DNA from: Mycolicibacillus parakoreensis
GTDB taxonomy: Bacteria > Actinomycetota > Actinomycetes > Mycobacteriales > Mycobacteriaceae
Length of the DNA stretch: 64,000 nt
Direction of reading: 5' to 3'
NCBI RefSeq assembly: GCF_022370835.2
Contig: NZ_CP092365.1
Span: 3,857,564-3,921,563 of the forward strand
Of the stretch, positions 25,284 to 34,572 are shown piece by piece; the first letter of the stretch is position 1, and each line of letters starts with the position of its first letter. The notes beneath the pieces were generated by a model, which worked only from the letters and a program-made list of their open reading frames with translations, ran no database searches and had not been told where the DNA came from. The position numbers were made by a program, and so were the translations under genes.

Positions 25284-25742
25284 TCAGTCCTGGCCCACGA
25301 CGTCGAGGGTGACGTCGACGTCGACCTCCGGGTGCAGCACCACCCCGACGACGTGCTGACCGACGGATTTGATGTGACCCTTGGGCATCCGCAGAATCCG
25401 CTTCTCCAGGTGCGGGCCGCCGGCCTTCTTGATCGCCTGGACGATGTCGGCGGCGGTCACCGAGCCGAACAGCTTGCCGGAGCCGGCGGTGGTCTTGGCC
25501 GGCAGCGCGATCGTGCCCAGCCCGGTCAGGGCGGTCTTGAGCTCGTCGGCGTGCTCGCGGTCGCGGACCTGCTTGGCGTCGCGGGCCCGCCGGATCTCGT
25601 CGGCCTGCTTCTGCGCACCCCGGGTGGCCGGGATCGCCAGCCCGCGCGGCAGCAGGAAGTTGCGGCCGTACCCGTCCTTGACCTCGACGGTGTCGCCGGC
25701 CACCCCGAGGTGGTCCACTTCGGCGGTCAAAATCAGCTTCAT
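25284..25742 (-). CDS. rplI: 50S ribosomal protein L9
   Basis: A 152-residue L9 of the large ribosomal subunit. The N-terminal domain [13 protein letters not shown] and the conserved [20 protein letters not shown] anchor it to rRNA; a helical linker and the C-terminal domain ([15 protein letters not shown], then [18 protein letters not shown]) follow. Length is normal. It is the last gene of the rpsF-ssb-rpsR-rplI operon, 32 bp after rpsR, and is followed by a hairpin. Confidence 0.97.
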   Translation of the reverse strand: MKLILTAEVDHLGVAGDTVEVKDGYGRNFLLPRGLAIPATRGAQKQADEIRRARDAKQVRDREHADELKTALTGLGTIALPAKTTAGSGKLFGSVTAADIVQAIKKAGGPHLEKRILRMPKGHIKSVGQHVVGVVLHPEVDVDVTLDVVGQD

Positions 25743-25774
25743 GATCTGTACTTTCGGTTCCGGTGGCGCGGGTT

Positions 25775-26029
25775 CTACCGCGTCGAGGAGGTGAACGGCA
25801 GCAGCGCCACCTCGCGGGCGTTCTTCACCGCGATCGCGATGTCGCGCTGGTGCTGGACACAGTTGCCGGTCACCCGGCGGGCGCGGATCTTGCCGCGCTC
25901 ACTGATGAACGTGCGCAGCAGGGCGGTGTCCTTGTAGTCGATCTCCTGGCCCTTTTTGGCGCAGAAGGCGCACTTGCGGGTCTTGACCGGCTTCTCGGGG
26001 GCGGGCCGCCGCTTGTTGGACTTAGCCAT
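25775..26029 (-). CDS. rpsR: 30S ribosomal protein S18 (zinc-binding type)
   Basis: An 84-residue S18 of the small subunit. The N-terminus is basic ([12 protein letters not shown]), then CAFCAKKGQ and [24 protein letters not shown]. The CxxC and further Cys show this is the Cys-containing, zinc-binding version, the counterpart of M. tuberculosis rpsR1 rather than the Zur-controlled Cys-less paralogue rpsR2. It follows ssb by 27 bp. Confidence 0.96.
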   Translation of the reverse strand: MAKSNKRRPAPEKPVKTRKCAFCAKKGQEIDYKDTALLRTFISERGKIRARRVTGNCVQHQRDIAIAVKNAREVALLPFTSSTR

Positions 26030-26056
26030 GGATCAATCTCTTTCGTTCTCGAGGTA

Positions 26057-26551
26057 TCAGAAGGGGGGTTCGTCGTCGCCGCCGCCGAAGGATCCCGACG
26101 CGGGGGCACTGCCCCACGGGTCCTCGGCCGGCGCCGCGGCCGCCGGGGCCGACGCGGCACCACCGCCGCGGGCGCCGCCGCCGCGGCTGATCTTGGTGAC
26201 CTTGGCGGTGGCGTAGCGCAGCGACGGGCCGATCTCGTCGACGTCGAGTTCGATGACGGTGCGCTTCTCGCCTTCGCGGGTCTCGAACGACCGCTGCTTG
26301 AGCCGGCCGGTGACGACCACCCGGGCGCCCCGGGTGAGGGTCTCGGCCACGTTCTCGGCGGCCTCCCGCCAGATGCTGCACCGCATGAACAGCGCCTCGC
26401 CGTCCTTCCACTCCCCGGTCTGCCGGTCGTAGATGCGCGGGGTGGAGGCGACGGTGAAGTTCGCCACCGCCGCGCCCGACGGGGTGAACCGCAGGTCGGG
26501 GTCGGCGGTCAGGTTGCCGACGATGGTGAGGTTGGTGTCACCGGCTGCCAT
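26057..26551 (-). CDS. ssb: single-stranded DNA-binding protein
   Basis: A 164-residue SSB. The OB-fold occupies the first 110 residues ([20 protein letters not shown], then [20 protein letters not shown], then [20 protein letters not shown]). A Gly/Ala-rich linker leads to the acidic tip DDEPPF that binds replication partners. ATG 26551 follows AGGAGGAT and fits the known family start; the same frame upstream is not conserved. Works with DnaB in replication and is co-transcribed with rpsF. Confidence 0.96.
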   Translation of the reverse strand: MAAGDTNLTIVGNLTADPDLRFTPSGAAVANFTVASTPRIYDRQTGEWKDGEALFMRCSIWREAAENVAETLTRGARVVVTGRLKQRSFETREGEKRTVIELDVDEIGPSLRYATAKVTKISRGGGARGGGAASAPAAAAPAEDPWGSAPASGSFGGGDDEPPF

Positions 26552-26690
26552 GAGAATCCTCCTGGAATAGGCGGGTTGTGCGAGCACCGAGCGGGCCCCG
26601 GCCCGGGCCCGACCGGATCCGGCGGGACGGCGACCAGGATCTGCCCAGGATAGGCACCGGCACCGACGGGGCCACGCCGTTCCGCCGTTT

Positions 26691-26981
26691 CTAGTGCTTG
26701 TCGGTGCGCATCACCTTGGTGCGCAGCACCGATTCGTTCAACCCCAGCTGACGGTCCAGCTCGGAGACGGTGGTCGGCTGCGCGGTGACGTCGATGACGG
26801 CGTAGATGCCCTCGGCGTGCTTGGCGATCTCGTAGGCCAGCCGGCGCCGGCCCCAGATGTCGACCTTCTCCACGGTGCCGCCGTCTTTGCGGATGACGTT
26901 GAGGAACGTCTCCAGCGACGGGGCGACGGTGCGCTCGTCAAGGGTGGGGTCCAGGATGACCATGATTTCGTACGGACGCAT
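26691..26981 (-). CDS. rpsF: 30S ribosomal protein S6
   Basis: A 96-residue S6 ([20 protein letters not shown], then [27 protein letters not shown]), the partner of S18 on the ribosome. Start ATG 26981 with AGGAGGTGATGAGG upstream. It heads the rpsF-ssb-rpsR-rplI operon. Confidence 0.96.
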   Translation of the reverse strand: MRPYEIMVILDPTLDERTVAPSLETFLNVIRKDGGTVEKVDIWGRRRLAYEIAKHAEGIYAVIDVTAQPTTVSELDRQLGLNESVLRTKVMRTDKH

Positions 26982-27106
26982 GGGAACCTCATCACCTCCT
27001 CTGGTCGTGTGCGGCCACGGGAGTCCCCGCGGCAGGAGGGTCGCCTGCGTCGGCAACGTCGCTCAGGCTACCGCAGCCCACGGCGACCAGCGAAATCGCC
27101 GCCCGG

Positions 27107-27808
27107 CTAGGTGACCCGCACCTTGTCGGCGATCTGGGTGGCGATCGTCGTGGCGGACTCCCCCGGCTTGGCGCTGCAGGTGTTGACGTCGATGACGATG
27201 TTGTTGCGCACCGCCAGCGCCCGCCCGCAGGCCCAGCCCTCGGGGGGTCCGTTCTGCTGGGTGGTGATCAGGCTCATCACCCCGTTGTCGGTGCTGATCG
27301 GCCCCGGGGTCCACTCGGTGCCGCTCTGGGTGTGGATGTATTCGCGGCACTGCGGCCACTGCTTGGTCGAGGCCTCGAAGAACGCCTTGGACTGCTTGGC
27401 GCCGGTGAACATCACCACCGCCTCCTGGGCGTAGTGCTTGAAGTCGTCGCTCTCGGCGAACGTCAGGTCCCGCATCGCGGCGAACCCGCTGTCGGCGTAG
27501 ACCTGGGCCTGGGCCGCGCCGTCGACGGCGAGGCATTCGTGCGGCTCCATGGTGTCGGCGTCGTCGGACATCGCGACCCGGTTGCGGGTCACCGCCATGC
27601 CCTCGGCGCCCATGATCGCGTTGATCTGCTCGGTGTCGAGCAGCAGGTCGTCCAACGCCCCCTCCGCCAGCGGCCGGGCCGTGCTGGTGGTGGTGCTGGT
27701 CGTCGTCGGCTCGCTGCCGTCGGGGTCGGCGCCCCCGCCGCACGCGGCGGTCGCCAGGCAGAGCCCCGCACTGAGCAGTGCGGTGATTCGACGGCGCATA
27801 TCGCTCAT
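27107..27808 (-). CDS. secreted lipoprotein with PknH-like sensor domain
   Basis: A 233-residue putative lipoprotein. N-terminal signal (RRRITALLSAGLCLATAAC) with a Cys after the Ala-Ala and a Ser/Thr-rich linker, then a domain similar to the PknH extracellular sensor domain (LLLDTEQINAIMGAEGM, MEPHECLAVDGAAQAQVYAD, ITTQQNGPPEGWACGRALAV). Cys residues after the signal are in spacing that suggests disulfides. Start ATG 27808 or ATG 27799; the first has GAGGGA at better spacing. It is inserted between the ponA1-glycosyltransferase pair and rpsF and is probably monocistronic. Its ligand is unknown. Confidence 0.8.
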   Translation of the reverse strand: MSDMRRRITALLSAGLCLATAACGGGADPDGSEPTTTSTTTSTARPLAEGALDDLLLDTEQINAIMGAEGMAVTRNRVAMSDDADTMEPHECLAVDGAAQAQVYADSGFAAMRDLTFAESDDFKHYAQEAVVMFTGAKQSKAFFEASTKQWPQCREYIHTQSGTEWTPGPISTDNGVMSLITTQQNGPPEGWACGRALAVRNNIVIDVNTCSAKPGESATTIATQIADKVRVT

Positions 27809-27881
27809 CTCCCGTCCCTCGTAACGCCTTGTCCGCAGCCGAGCCGTGGCAACCGCCCTGGTCGGCGCCTGCGTGCCCACC

Positions 27882-29549
27882 CTAACGTGACACCGCCGAC
27901 AATTTAGCCCCGCTGCCCCAATTCGTGTCGTTTGCGGCGTCGGCGGGCCGCCCCGACCCCGGCGGGCGCAGCCAGCGCGGCAGCCAGGCCGGCGGGGCGT
28001 CGGCGGCGGTGTCGAACACGCCCCCGGACGGGTCGTCGAGGCGCCCGCCCCAGCGCGCCAGATCCTCCGCCGGGCGGTAGATCTGGCGCAGCACCAGCAC
28101 ACACAGCCCCACCACGGCCAGGTCGCGGACCGCCACGGTGGCGGTGAACCACTGCTCGGGCAGCCCGCGGTTCTCCGCACCGAACAGGTAATACATCCGC
28201 GGCACCCAGACCAGCGCGTCGACGGTCATCCAGGCCAGCAGGATCCGCCGATGCGGCAACGCGAGCACCGCCAGCGGCACCAGCCACAGCGAGAACTGCG
28301 GGCTCCACACCTTGTTGGTGAGCAGAAACGCCGCCACCAGCAGAAACGCCAGCTGGGCGACGCGGGGGCGGACCGGGGCGGTCAGCGCGACGTAGCCGAT
28401 CGCCGCGCAGCACAACGCGAACGCGGCGGCGACGACGCCGTTGAGCACCGCCGGCGGCTCCCAGAAGCCCAACCCGGGATCGAACCCCGACCACCCGGTG
28501 AACGACCCGATGACGTTGTACAGCGAATCCAGGTCGGCGTCGCGCCGGGAGTTCAGCCGGAAGAACTCCGACCAGCCGCGCGGGAACAGCACCATCACCG
28601 GCAGGTTCACCGCCAGCCAGGCGGCCACCGCCGCGGTGATCGTCTGGACCACCTCCCGGCCGCGTCCGGTGCGCAGCGCCAGCACCACCAGCGGACCGCA
28701 CAGCAGCACCGGATACAGCTTGGCCGCCACCCCCAGCCCCAGCAGCACCCCGGCCAGGGTGGGGCGCCGCCGCGCCCAGGCCAGCAGCCCGCCCATCGCG
28801 AACGCGGTCGCCAGCGCGTCGAAGTTGGTGAAGATCTGGAAGATCACCAGCGGCGAGGCGCCGATCAGCAGCGCGTCCCACACCCGGCGGCCCGCCAGCC
28901 CGGCCGACGCCCACAGCGTCACCAGCCAGGCCAGCGCCAGCCCGAAGGCCACCACATCGAAGAACACCACCACCTCGGCCACCACCGGCAGCGCGACGAC
29001 CTTGCTCGCCGCGGTGTAGGTCTTGGCCAGCGTCATCGCCACGTACTGGTAGACGCCGGTCAGCACCGGATACTCCATGTGGCGCACCGCCGCCGCCCCG
29101 TCGTAGCGGGTCTGCGGCGCGCCGTGGGCGTCGGTCTCCACCCAGCTGGACTTGTAGGGGAACTTGCCCTGGTTGAGCAGCTCGGCGCCGTAGAGCGGCA
29201 CGGTGTCGGAGTAGCAGAGCTGGTAGTAGGCGCGCTGGTTGTCCCAGTTGGCGACCCGCTGGTCGCCGGCGCCGGTGCCGGTGCTCTGCAGACACGGCGC
29301 CTTGGTCGCCCAGCCCAGCGCCAAGAACACCAGCGCCACCACGAACATCACCCGCACCGGGGTGAAGAACCGGGTGCGGCCGATCAGCGTGTGCCGGCCC
29401 ACCGGCCCCCCGATGACCTCGGCGACCGCCGATCCGAGGGCGTCGGTGCGGCTGGGGCAGTCGCGGTCGGCCAGGCTGCGCCGGTCGGCCGCCAACGGGC
29501 GCGGCGACACCCCGTCCACCCGGTCGCCGGTGGCTGGCGCCCCGGTCAC
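27882..29549 (-). CDS. polyprenol-dependent glycosyltransferase-like membrane protein (Rv0051 homologue)
   Basis: A 555-residue polytopic membrane protein of the GT87/DUF2029 mannosyltransferase-like family, the homologue of M. tuberculosis Rv0051. About ten hydrophobic helices run from FVVALVFLALGWATKA to the last segment before WLPRWLRPPG, with conserved loops HMEYPVLTGVYQYVAM and IGASPLVIFQIFTNFDA. Family members transfer mannose or arabinose from a lipid-phosphate donor on the outer face of the membrane. The GTG at 29549 overlaps the ponA1 stop as GTGA, so it is translationally coupled to the cell-wall synthase. An N-terminal extension of about 60 residues is cytoplasmic and basic. Confidence 0.85.
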   Translation of the reverse strand: MTGAPATGDRVDGVSPRPLAADRRSLADRDCPSRTDALGSAVAEVIGGPVGRHTLIGRTRFFTPVRVMFVVALVFLALGWATKAPCLQSTGTGAGDQRVANWDNQRAYYQLCYSDTVPLYGAELLNQGKFPYKSSWVETDAHGAPQTRYDGAAAVRHMEYPVLTGVYQYVAMTLAKTYTAASKVVALPVVAEVVVFFDVVAFGLALAWLVTLWASAGLAGRRVWDALLIGASPLVIFQIFTNFDALATAFAMGGLLAWARRRPTLAGVLLGLGVAAKLYPVLLCGPLVVLALRTGRGREVVQTITAAVAAWLAVNLPVMVLFPRGWSEFFRLNSRRDADLDSLYNVIGSFTGWSGFDPGLGFWEPPAVLNGVVAAAFALCCAAIGYVALTAPVRPRVAQLAFLLVAAFLLTNKVWSPQFSLWLVPLAVLALPHRRILLAWMTVDALVWVPRMYYLFGAENRGLPEQWFTATVAVRDLAVVGLCVLVLRQIYRPAEDLARWGGRLDDPSGGVFDTAADAPPAWLPRWLRPPGSGRPADAANDTNWGSGAKLSAVSR

Positions 29550-32116
29550 GGTGGCGGCGGCGCGGGTTCCGGCCCGGGCGGCGGCGGCACCGGGGCCGGC
29601 GGCGGCGGGGGCGGGGGCTGCTCCCACGGCGGCACCCAGGGCGGCGGCGGGGCCCACGGCGGCGGCGGGGGCGGGGGCGCCTGCGGCGGGAACGGCAGAT
29701 TCGGCAGGGGCGGTTCGTCGCTGGGCGGCGGGGGCGGCGGGGGCGCGACCGGCACCCCGGCGTAGCCGCCGACCTCCTCCGGTGTCGGGAACGACTCGGT
29801 GTCGGTGCCCTGCAGGGCGTCGTCCATCGTCGCCTTCCAGATGTCCGACGGCAGGCTCGAGCCCCAGACCGGCGAGCCCCACTGGTTCACCAGCGGCTCG
29901 TCGTCCTTGACGGTGCCGACCCAGACCGCCGTCGACAGCGACGGGGTGTAGCCGACCATCCAGGCGTCCTTGTTGTCCTTGCTGTCGCCGAGCTGCACGG
30001 TGCCGGTCTTGGCCGCCGAGGTGCGCCCGCCGGCCAGGTTGTGCCCGCGTGAGTAGCCGGCGATCGGCACCATCGCGGCGGTGACGTTGTCGGCGACGGC
30101 CTCCTCGATGCGCTGCTCGCCGGGGTTCTCGGCGGTCATCGCGTCGAAGAGCACCTGCCCGTCGGCGTTGACGACCTTCTCCACGAAGTGCGGGGCGTGA
30201 TAGGTGCCGGAGTCGGCGAGGGTGGCGTAGGCCGACGCCATGTCGATCACCCGGGTCTGGTACTGCCCCAACACGATCCCGTTGTTCGGCGGCCCGCCCT
30301 CGCCGTCTTCGGAGAGCGTGTGGGACACCCCGGGGAAGCTCTCGGCGATGCCGGCGCGGTGGGCGGCGTCGGCGACGTCCTCGGGGCCGTCCTTCAGCTT
30401 CAGCATCAGCCGGTAGTAGGAGGTGTTCAGCGACCGCTTCAACGCCTCGGCGATGTTGCAGGTGCCGCACCCCTCGTTCTCGACGTTGGTGATCTCGATG
30501 CCGTTGACCGTCAGCGGGGAGCTGTCCACCTGATAGCCGAGTCCCATGCCCTGCTCCAGCGCGGCCACCAGGGCGAAGACCTTGAACGCCGAGCCGGTCT
30601 GCAGCCCGGCCTGGGCGAAGTCGTAGCCGGTGGCCTCCGCGCCGCCGTAGTAGGCGCGCACCGCCCCGTTGCGCGGATCGATGGAGACCACCGCGGCGCG
30701 CATGTCGGGGTCCTGGCCCTCGAGGTACTTCTCCACCGCGTCCTCGGCGCCCTGCTGCGCCTGCGGGTCGATGGTGGTGGTGACCTGCAGGCCCTCGGTG
30801 TTGAGGGTCTGCTCGTCGATGTCGAACAGGTCGAGCAGCTCGGCGATGACCTGCCGTTCGATCAGGCCGTTGGGCCCGGTGGTCTGGTCCTTGGAGCGGG
30901 CCAGCCCCGGCGGGATGGTCTCGGGGAATTGCGCGGCGGCGCGCTGCTCGGGGGTGAGCGCCTTGATCTGCACCATCCCGTCGAGCACCCAGCTCCACCG
31001 GTCCAGCGCACCCTCCGGGTCGATCGCGGGATCCAGGGTGGAGGGCCGCTGGATCAGCGCGGCCAGCAGCGCGCCCTCGGCGACGGTGAGCTGTTCGACC
31101 GGCTTGTTGAAGTACGCCTTGGACGCCGCGGCGATCCCGTAGGAGCCGCGCCCGAAGTAGATGATGTTCAGGTAGGCCTCCAGGACGTCGTCCTTGGACC
31201 ACTGGCCGGACATCTTGGTGGCGATGACCAGTTCCTTGGCCTTGCGGGTCAGCCCGCCCATCCCGGTGCGCTGCGCCCCGACCAGGGCGTTTTTGACGTA
31301 CTGCTGGGTGATCGTCGACCCGCCCTGGGTGTAGCCGCCGAACAGGTTGTTCTTGATGGCCCGGCCGAACCCGCTGAGCGAGAACCCCGGGTTGGTGTAG
31401 AAGTTGCGGTCCTCGGCGGCGATCACCGCGTTGCGGACGTGCTGGGGCACCTGGTCGATGTCGATGTCGACCCGGTTGCCCTCCGGCGGCACGATCTTGG
31501 CCAGTTCGGTGCCGTCGCTGGCCAGGATCGTCGACACCTGGTTGGTGCGGATGTCGCCGGGCTGGGGCACCTGCACGATCAGGTAGGCCATCGCGAACGT
31601 CACGATCGGCAGCAGCACCGCCGCGGCCACCGCCAGATAGCAGGCCCGCCGCACCCAGCGCCACCGCACCCGCGAACGCGACGGCGCCGCCCGGCGCCGG
31701 TGCGGGCGCTGCGGGGGGCCCGCCCGCTCGGCGCGCCGCCGCCCGGCCGGCGGCTCCCCGGCTGCCCCGGAGCGCCCGGCCCGCCCGACGGACTCGGCGG
31801 CCTCGGCGACCTCGGGGCGCTCGGCGGAACGCTCCCCGGCGTCGCCGCGCTCGGCGGGCGCCGGCGTCCCCCGGTCGCCGGGCCGGCCGGCGGCGCGGTG
31901 GCGCTCGGCCGACGACGGCGCGTTGAGGGCGGCGGTGACCGCCTCGATCGGGTCGCGCAGCTTCTCGGGGACCTCGTCGCCGACCCGCGGGATCAGCGAG
32001 GTCGGCCGCTCCTCGGGGGCCCGGCCGCGGGCGGCGTCGGGGTCGGCGGCACGGTGCGCGCCGCCGCGGGGCTGCTCGCGGGGCTGCTGCGGTGGGGGGT
32101 GGTCGTCGTTATTCAC
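29546..32116 (-). CDS. ponA1: bifunctional penicillin-binding protein PonA1 (class A PBP)
   Basis: An 856-residue class A PBP. A long basic, Pro-rich cytoplasmic tail ends in the membrane anchor (VAAAVLLPIVTFAMAYLIV, near residue 160). The transglycosylase domain has VIAAEDRNFYTNPGFS (Glu near residue 233) and GGSTITQQYVKNALVG. The transpeptidase has TGSAFKVF (SxxK near 507), SLNTSYY (SxN near 558) and KTGTVQ (near 700). The C-terminal 60 residues are Pro-rich (PPPPPPW, WVPPWEQPPPP), as in M. tuberculosis PonA1. GTG 32116 overlaps the Rv0049 homologue. It polymerises and crosslinks peptidoglycan at the poles. Confidence 0.93.
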   Translation of the reverse strand: MNNDDHPPPQQPREQPRGGAHRAADPDAARGRAPEERPTSLIPRVGDEVPEKLRDPIEAVTAALNAPSSAERHRAAGRPGDRGTPAPAERGDAGERSAERPEVAEAAESVGRAGRSGAAGEPPAGRRRAERAGPPQRPHRRRAAPSRSRVRWRWVRRACYLAVAAAVLLPIVTFAMAYLIVQVPQPGDIRTNQVSTILASDGTELAKIVPPEGNRVDIDIDQVPQHVRNAVIAAEDRNFYTNPGFSLSGFGRAIKNNLFGGYTQGGSTITQQYVKNALVGAQRTGMGGLTRKAKELVIATKMSGQWSKDDVLEAYLNIIYFGRGSYGIAAASKAYFNKPVEQLTVAEGALLAALIQRPSTLDPAIDPEGALDRWSWVLDGMVQIKALTPEQRAAAQFPETIPPGLARSKDQTTGPNGLIERQVIAELLDLFDIDEQTLNTEGLQVTTTIDPQAQQGAEDAVEKYLEGQDPDMRAAVVSIDPRNGAVRAYYGGAEATGYDFAQAGLQTGSAFKVFALVAALEQGMGLGYQVDSSPLTVNGIEITNVENEGCGTCNIAEALKRSLNTSYYRLMLKLKDGPEDVADAAHRAGIAESFPGVSHTLSEDGEGGPPNNGIVLGQYQTRVIDMASAYATLADSGTYHAPHFVEKVVNADGQVLFDAMTAENPGEQRIEEAVADNVTAAMVPIAGYSRGHNLAGGRTSAAKTGTVQLGDSKDNKDAWMVGYTPSLSTAVWVGTVKDDEPLVNQWGSPVWGSSLPSDIWKATMDDALQGTDTESFPTPEEVGGYAGVPVAPPPPPPPSDEPPLPNLPFPPQAPPPPPPPWAPPPPWVPPWEQPPPPPPPAPVPPPPGPEPAPPPP

Positions 32117-32534
32117 TGGCGGTGCGCGCCCCGTTGCGGGCGGTCCGGGGGGTGCGCGAACCCTTCGGTGGCCGTACCGCGCCCAGCACGTACGACTTCA
32201 CCAGATGATTCCAGCTGCACGTTCGGCATACCTCCACCACATGTACCGAGAACTCCGAGAACCGCGTCGCCAGCAGCACCAGCTCCTCGGCGGTGCGGGC
32301 CGACCCCGACACCGCCCCGAGGTGGTCGCCGAACACCCAGGACACCAGTGTCAACTGTTCCTTGCGGCAGATCGGACAACTGACCGAGCTGGTCCTGCCG
32401 TGAAACTTCGCGGCCCGCAGCAGGTAGGGGTGAGCGTCGCAGACGTCGGACACCCCGGTCCGGCCGGAGTAGACCTCGGCCAGCACGGCGCGCCGTTGGA
32501 GCGCGTAGTCCACCACCTGTCGCTGCAGTCGCAC
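32109..32534 (-). CDS. Rv0049 homologue (DUF5318, Zn-ribbon-like)
   Basis: A 141-residue cytoplasmic protein, DUF5318. Two CxxC pairs, CPIC near residue 53 and CRTC near residue 105, suggest a zinc ribbon; HGRTSSVSCPICRKEQLTLVSW and VVEVCRTCSWNHLV are conserved. The tail is basic and Pro/Arg-rich. GTG at 32534 is the only start in frame. It lies upstream of ponA1, with an 8-bp overlap, in the same order as in M. tuberculosis. Function unknown; its linkage to ponA1 suggests an envelope-related role. Confidence 0.85.
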   Translation of the reverse strand: MRLQRQVVDYALQRRAVLAEVYSGRTGVSDVCDAHPYLLRAAKFHGRTSSVSCPICRKEQLTLVSWVFGDHLGAVSGSARTAEELVLLATRFSEFSVHVVEVCRTCSWNHLVKSYVLGAVRPPKGSRTPRTARNGARTASE

Positions 32535-32653
32535 GCTGACTAGAGTACGTCGGTCGCCGCGTCCGGGGATGCGGACCGCGGCGGTCCAGCACCGACGGCG
32601 CCGCGACGGCCCCGCCGGCGGGCGCGGACCACACCAGGACTTGGCTCGGGATA

Positions 32654-32666
32654 TATCGGGGCGATA
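32654..32666. promoter_or_regulatory. TATCG-GGG-CGATA palindrome, candidate PadR operator
   Basis: A 13-bp perfect inverted repeat 64 bp upstream of the padR-like start. PadR proteins are autoregulatory. A second element, direct repeat CTGTCGAGCG at 32679-32688 and 32691-32700, lies between it and the gene. Confidence 0.5.
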
Positions 32667-32730
32667 CTATGTCGCGAGCTGTCGAGCGCACTGTCGAGCG
32701 GGGGCAGCGGCGAATCAGGGAGGTGACTCG

Positions 32731-33273
32731 ATGCTGGAGCTGGCCATTTTGGGCCTGCTGCTGGAGTCGCCGATGCACGGCTACGAGCTGCGCAAGCGGC
32801 TCACCGGCCTGCTGGGGGCGTTCCGCGCCTTCTCCTACGGCTCGCTGTATCCGGCGCTGCGCCGGATGCAGGCCGACGGGCTGATCGCCGAGAACGCCGC
32901 CCCCACCGGCACCCCGGTCCGCCGGGCGCGGCGGGTGTACCGGCTCACCGACGCCGGTCGGCAGCGGTTCTCCGAGCTGGTGGCCGACACCAGCCCGCAG
33001 AACTACACCGACGACGGCTTCGGCGTGCACCTGGCGTTCTTCAACCGCACGCCGGCGGAGGCGCGGATGCGCATCCTGGAAGGCCGCCGCCGGCAGGTGG
33101 AGGAACGCCGGGAAGGTCTGCGCGACGCCGTGGCGCGGGCCAGCGGATCATTCGACCGCTACACCCGCCAGCTGCATCAGCTGGGGTTGGAGTCGAGTGA
33201 ACGCGAGGTGCGATGGCTCAACGAGCTGATCGCGGCCGAACGGGTTGCCCAGGGCCACGGCGATCAGCCCTGA
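32731..33273 (+). CDS. PadR family regulator (Rv0047c homologue)
   Basis: A 180-residue PadR-type winged-helix protein. N-terminal [21 protein letters not shown] and [18 protein letters not shown] are the typical PadR DNA-binding segment; the C-terminal half is a helical dimerisation and effector arm ([15 protein letters not shown]). ATG 32731 follows AGGGAGGTGA. Transcribed in the same direction as ino1, 94 bp before it, as in M. tuberculosis Rv0047c-ino1. Role in ino1 control is likely but not proven. Confidence 0.88.
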   Translation: MLELAILGLLLESPMHGYELRKRLTGLLGAFRAFSYGSLYPALRRMQADGLIAENAAPTGTPVRRARRVYRLTDAGRQRFSELVADTSPQNYTDDGFGVHLAFFNRTPAEARMRILEGRRRQVEERREGLRDAVARASGSFDRYTRQLHQLGLESSEREVRWLNELIAAERVAQGHGDQP

Positions 33274-33367
33274 TCCGTGCGGGCACCGCCCGACAACCCC
33301 GACACAACAGGAGCAACGGTCGAGACCACCGGCCGCACGCAGAGAAGGTAGGAGAAGGAGAACGTCC

Positions 33368-34462
33368 ATGAGTGAGCAAACCGGCGCGGTGGCGTCGACG
33401 GAGGTGCGGGTCGCCATTGTGGGCGTCGGTAACTGCGCGTCCTCGCTGGTGCAGGGCGTCCAGTACTACCGTGACGCCGACGAGAACTCCACGGTTCCCG
33501 GCCTGATGCACGTGCGGTTCGGCCCCTATCACGTCCGCGACGTGAAGTTCGTCGCCGCGTTCGACGTCGACGCCAAGAAGGTCGGCTTCGACCTCTCCGA
33601 AGCGATCTTCGCCTCGGAGAACAACACCATCAAGTTGACCGACGTGCCGCCCACCGACGTGATCGTGCAGCGCGGCCCCACCCTCGACGGCATCGGCAAG
33701 TACTACGCCGACACCATCGAGGTCTCCGACTCCGGCCCGGTCGACGTGGTCAAGGCGCTGCGCGACGCGAAGGTCGACGTGTTGGTCTCCTACCTGCCGG
33801 TCGGGTCCGACGAGGCCGACAAGTTCTACGCCCAGTGCGCCATCGACGCCGGGGTGGCGTTCGTCAACGCGCTGCCGGTGTTCATCGCCTCCGACCCGGA
33901 GTGGGCGGCGAAGTTCACCGCGGCGGGCGTGCCGATCGTCGGCGACGACATCAAAAGCCAGATCGGCGCCACCATCACCCACCGGGTGATGGCCAAGCTG
34001 TTCGAGGACCGCGGGGTGCAGCTCGACCGCACCATGCAGCTCAACGTGGGCGGCAACATGGACTTCCTCAACATGCTCGAGCGCGAGCGCCTGGAGAGCA
34101 AGAAGATCTCCAAGACCCAGGCGGTCACCTCCAACCTGCAGCGGGAGTTCAAGACCAACGACGTCCACATCGGCCCGTCCGACCACGTCGGCTGGCTCGA
34201 CGACCGCAAGTGGGCCTACGTGCGCCTGGAGGGCCGCGCCTTCGGCGATGTGCCGCTGAACCTGGAGTACAAGCTGGAGGTGTGGGACTCGCCGAACTCG
34301 GCCGGGGTGATCATCGACGCGGTGCGCGCCGCCAAGATCGCCCGCGACCGCGGCATCGGCGGCCCGATCGTGCCGGCGTCGGCCTACCTGATGAAGAGCC
34401 CGCCGGAGCAGCTGCCCGACGACGTGGCCCGCGCCCAGCTGGAGACGTTCATCTCCGGGTGA
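33368..34462 (+). CDS. ino1: inositol-3-phosphate synthase
   Basis: A 364-residue L-myo-inositol-1-phosphate synthase, which converts glucose-6-phosphate to inositol-3-phosphate, the first step of inositol, phosphatidylinositol and mycothiol synthesis. NAD-binding [12 protein letters not shown], the conserved [22 protein letters not shown] and [13 protein letters not shown] blocks, and length near 365 all match. The start ATG 33368 has GGAGAAGGAG 7 nt before it, deciding it over alternatives. Linked to the PadR gene upstream. Confidence 0.97.
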   Translation: MSEQTGAVASTEVRVAIVGVGNCASSLVQGVQYYRDADENSTVPGLMHVRFGPYHVRDVKFVAAFDVDAKKVGFDLSEAIFASENNTIKLTDVPPTDVIVQRGPTLDGIGKYYADTIEVSDSGPVDVVKALRDAKVDVLVSYLPVGSDEADKFYAQCAIDAGVAFVNALPVFIASDPEWAAKFTAAGVPIVGDDIKSQIGATITHRVMAKLFEDRGVQLDRTMQLNVGGNMDFLNMLERERLESKKISKTQAVTSNLQREFKTNDVHIGPSDHVGWLDDRKWAYVRLEGRAFGDVPLNLEYKLEVWDSPNSAGVIIDAVRAAKIARDRGIGGPIVPASAYLMKSPPEQLPDDVARAQLETFISG

Positions 34463-34530
34463 GCCGGCCGGCCGCCGGATCGCCCGAGCGCCGGGTGCCC
34501 GTGGGGCGCCCGGCGTTCGGCGTCTGATCG

Positions 34531-34560
34531 TGTCTGTTCGTGTCGGTTCGTGTCGGCTCG
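34531..34560 (+). repeat. 10-bp tandem repeat upstream of LLM gene
   Basis: Three consecutive decamers TGTCTGTTCG, TGTCGGTTCG and TGTCGGCTCG (each one or two changes apart) sit just upstream of the ATG at 34573. Regular 10-bp spacing places each copy on the same face of the helix, which suits a regulator. Confidence 0.55.
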
Positions 34561-34572
34561 TACCGTGGGAGC

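Noticed and set aside
29550-31664. Upstream extension of the Rv0051-like frame through ponA1
   Set aside because: The extension reads Arg/Ala-rich nonsense opposite conserved PonA1 motifs. The true start is the GTG at 29549 overlapping the ponA1 stop.
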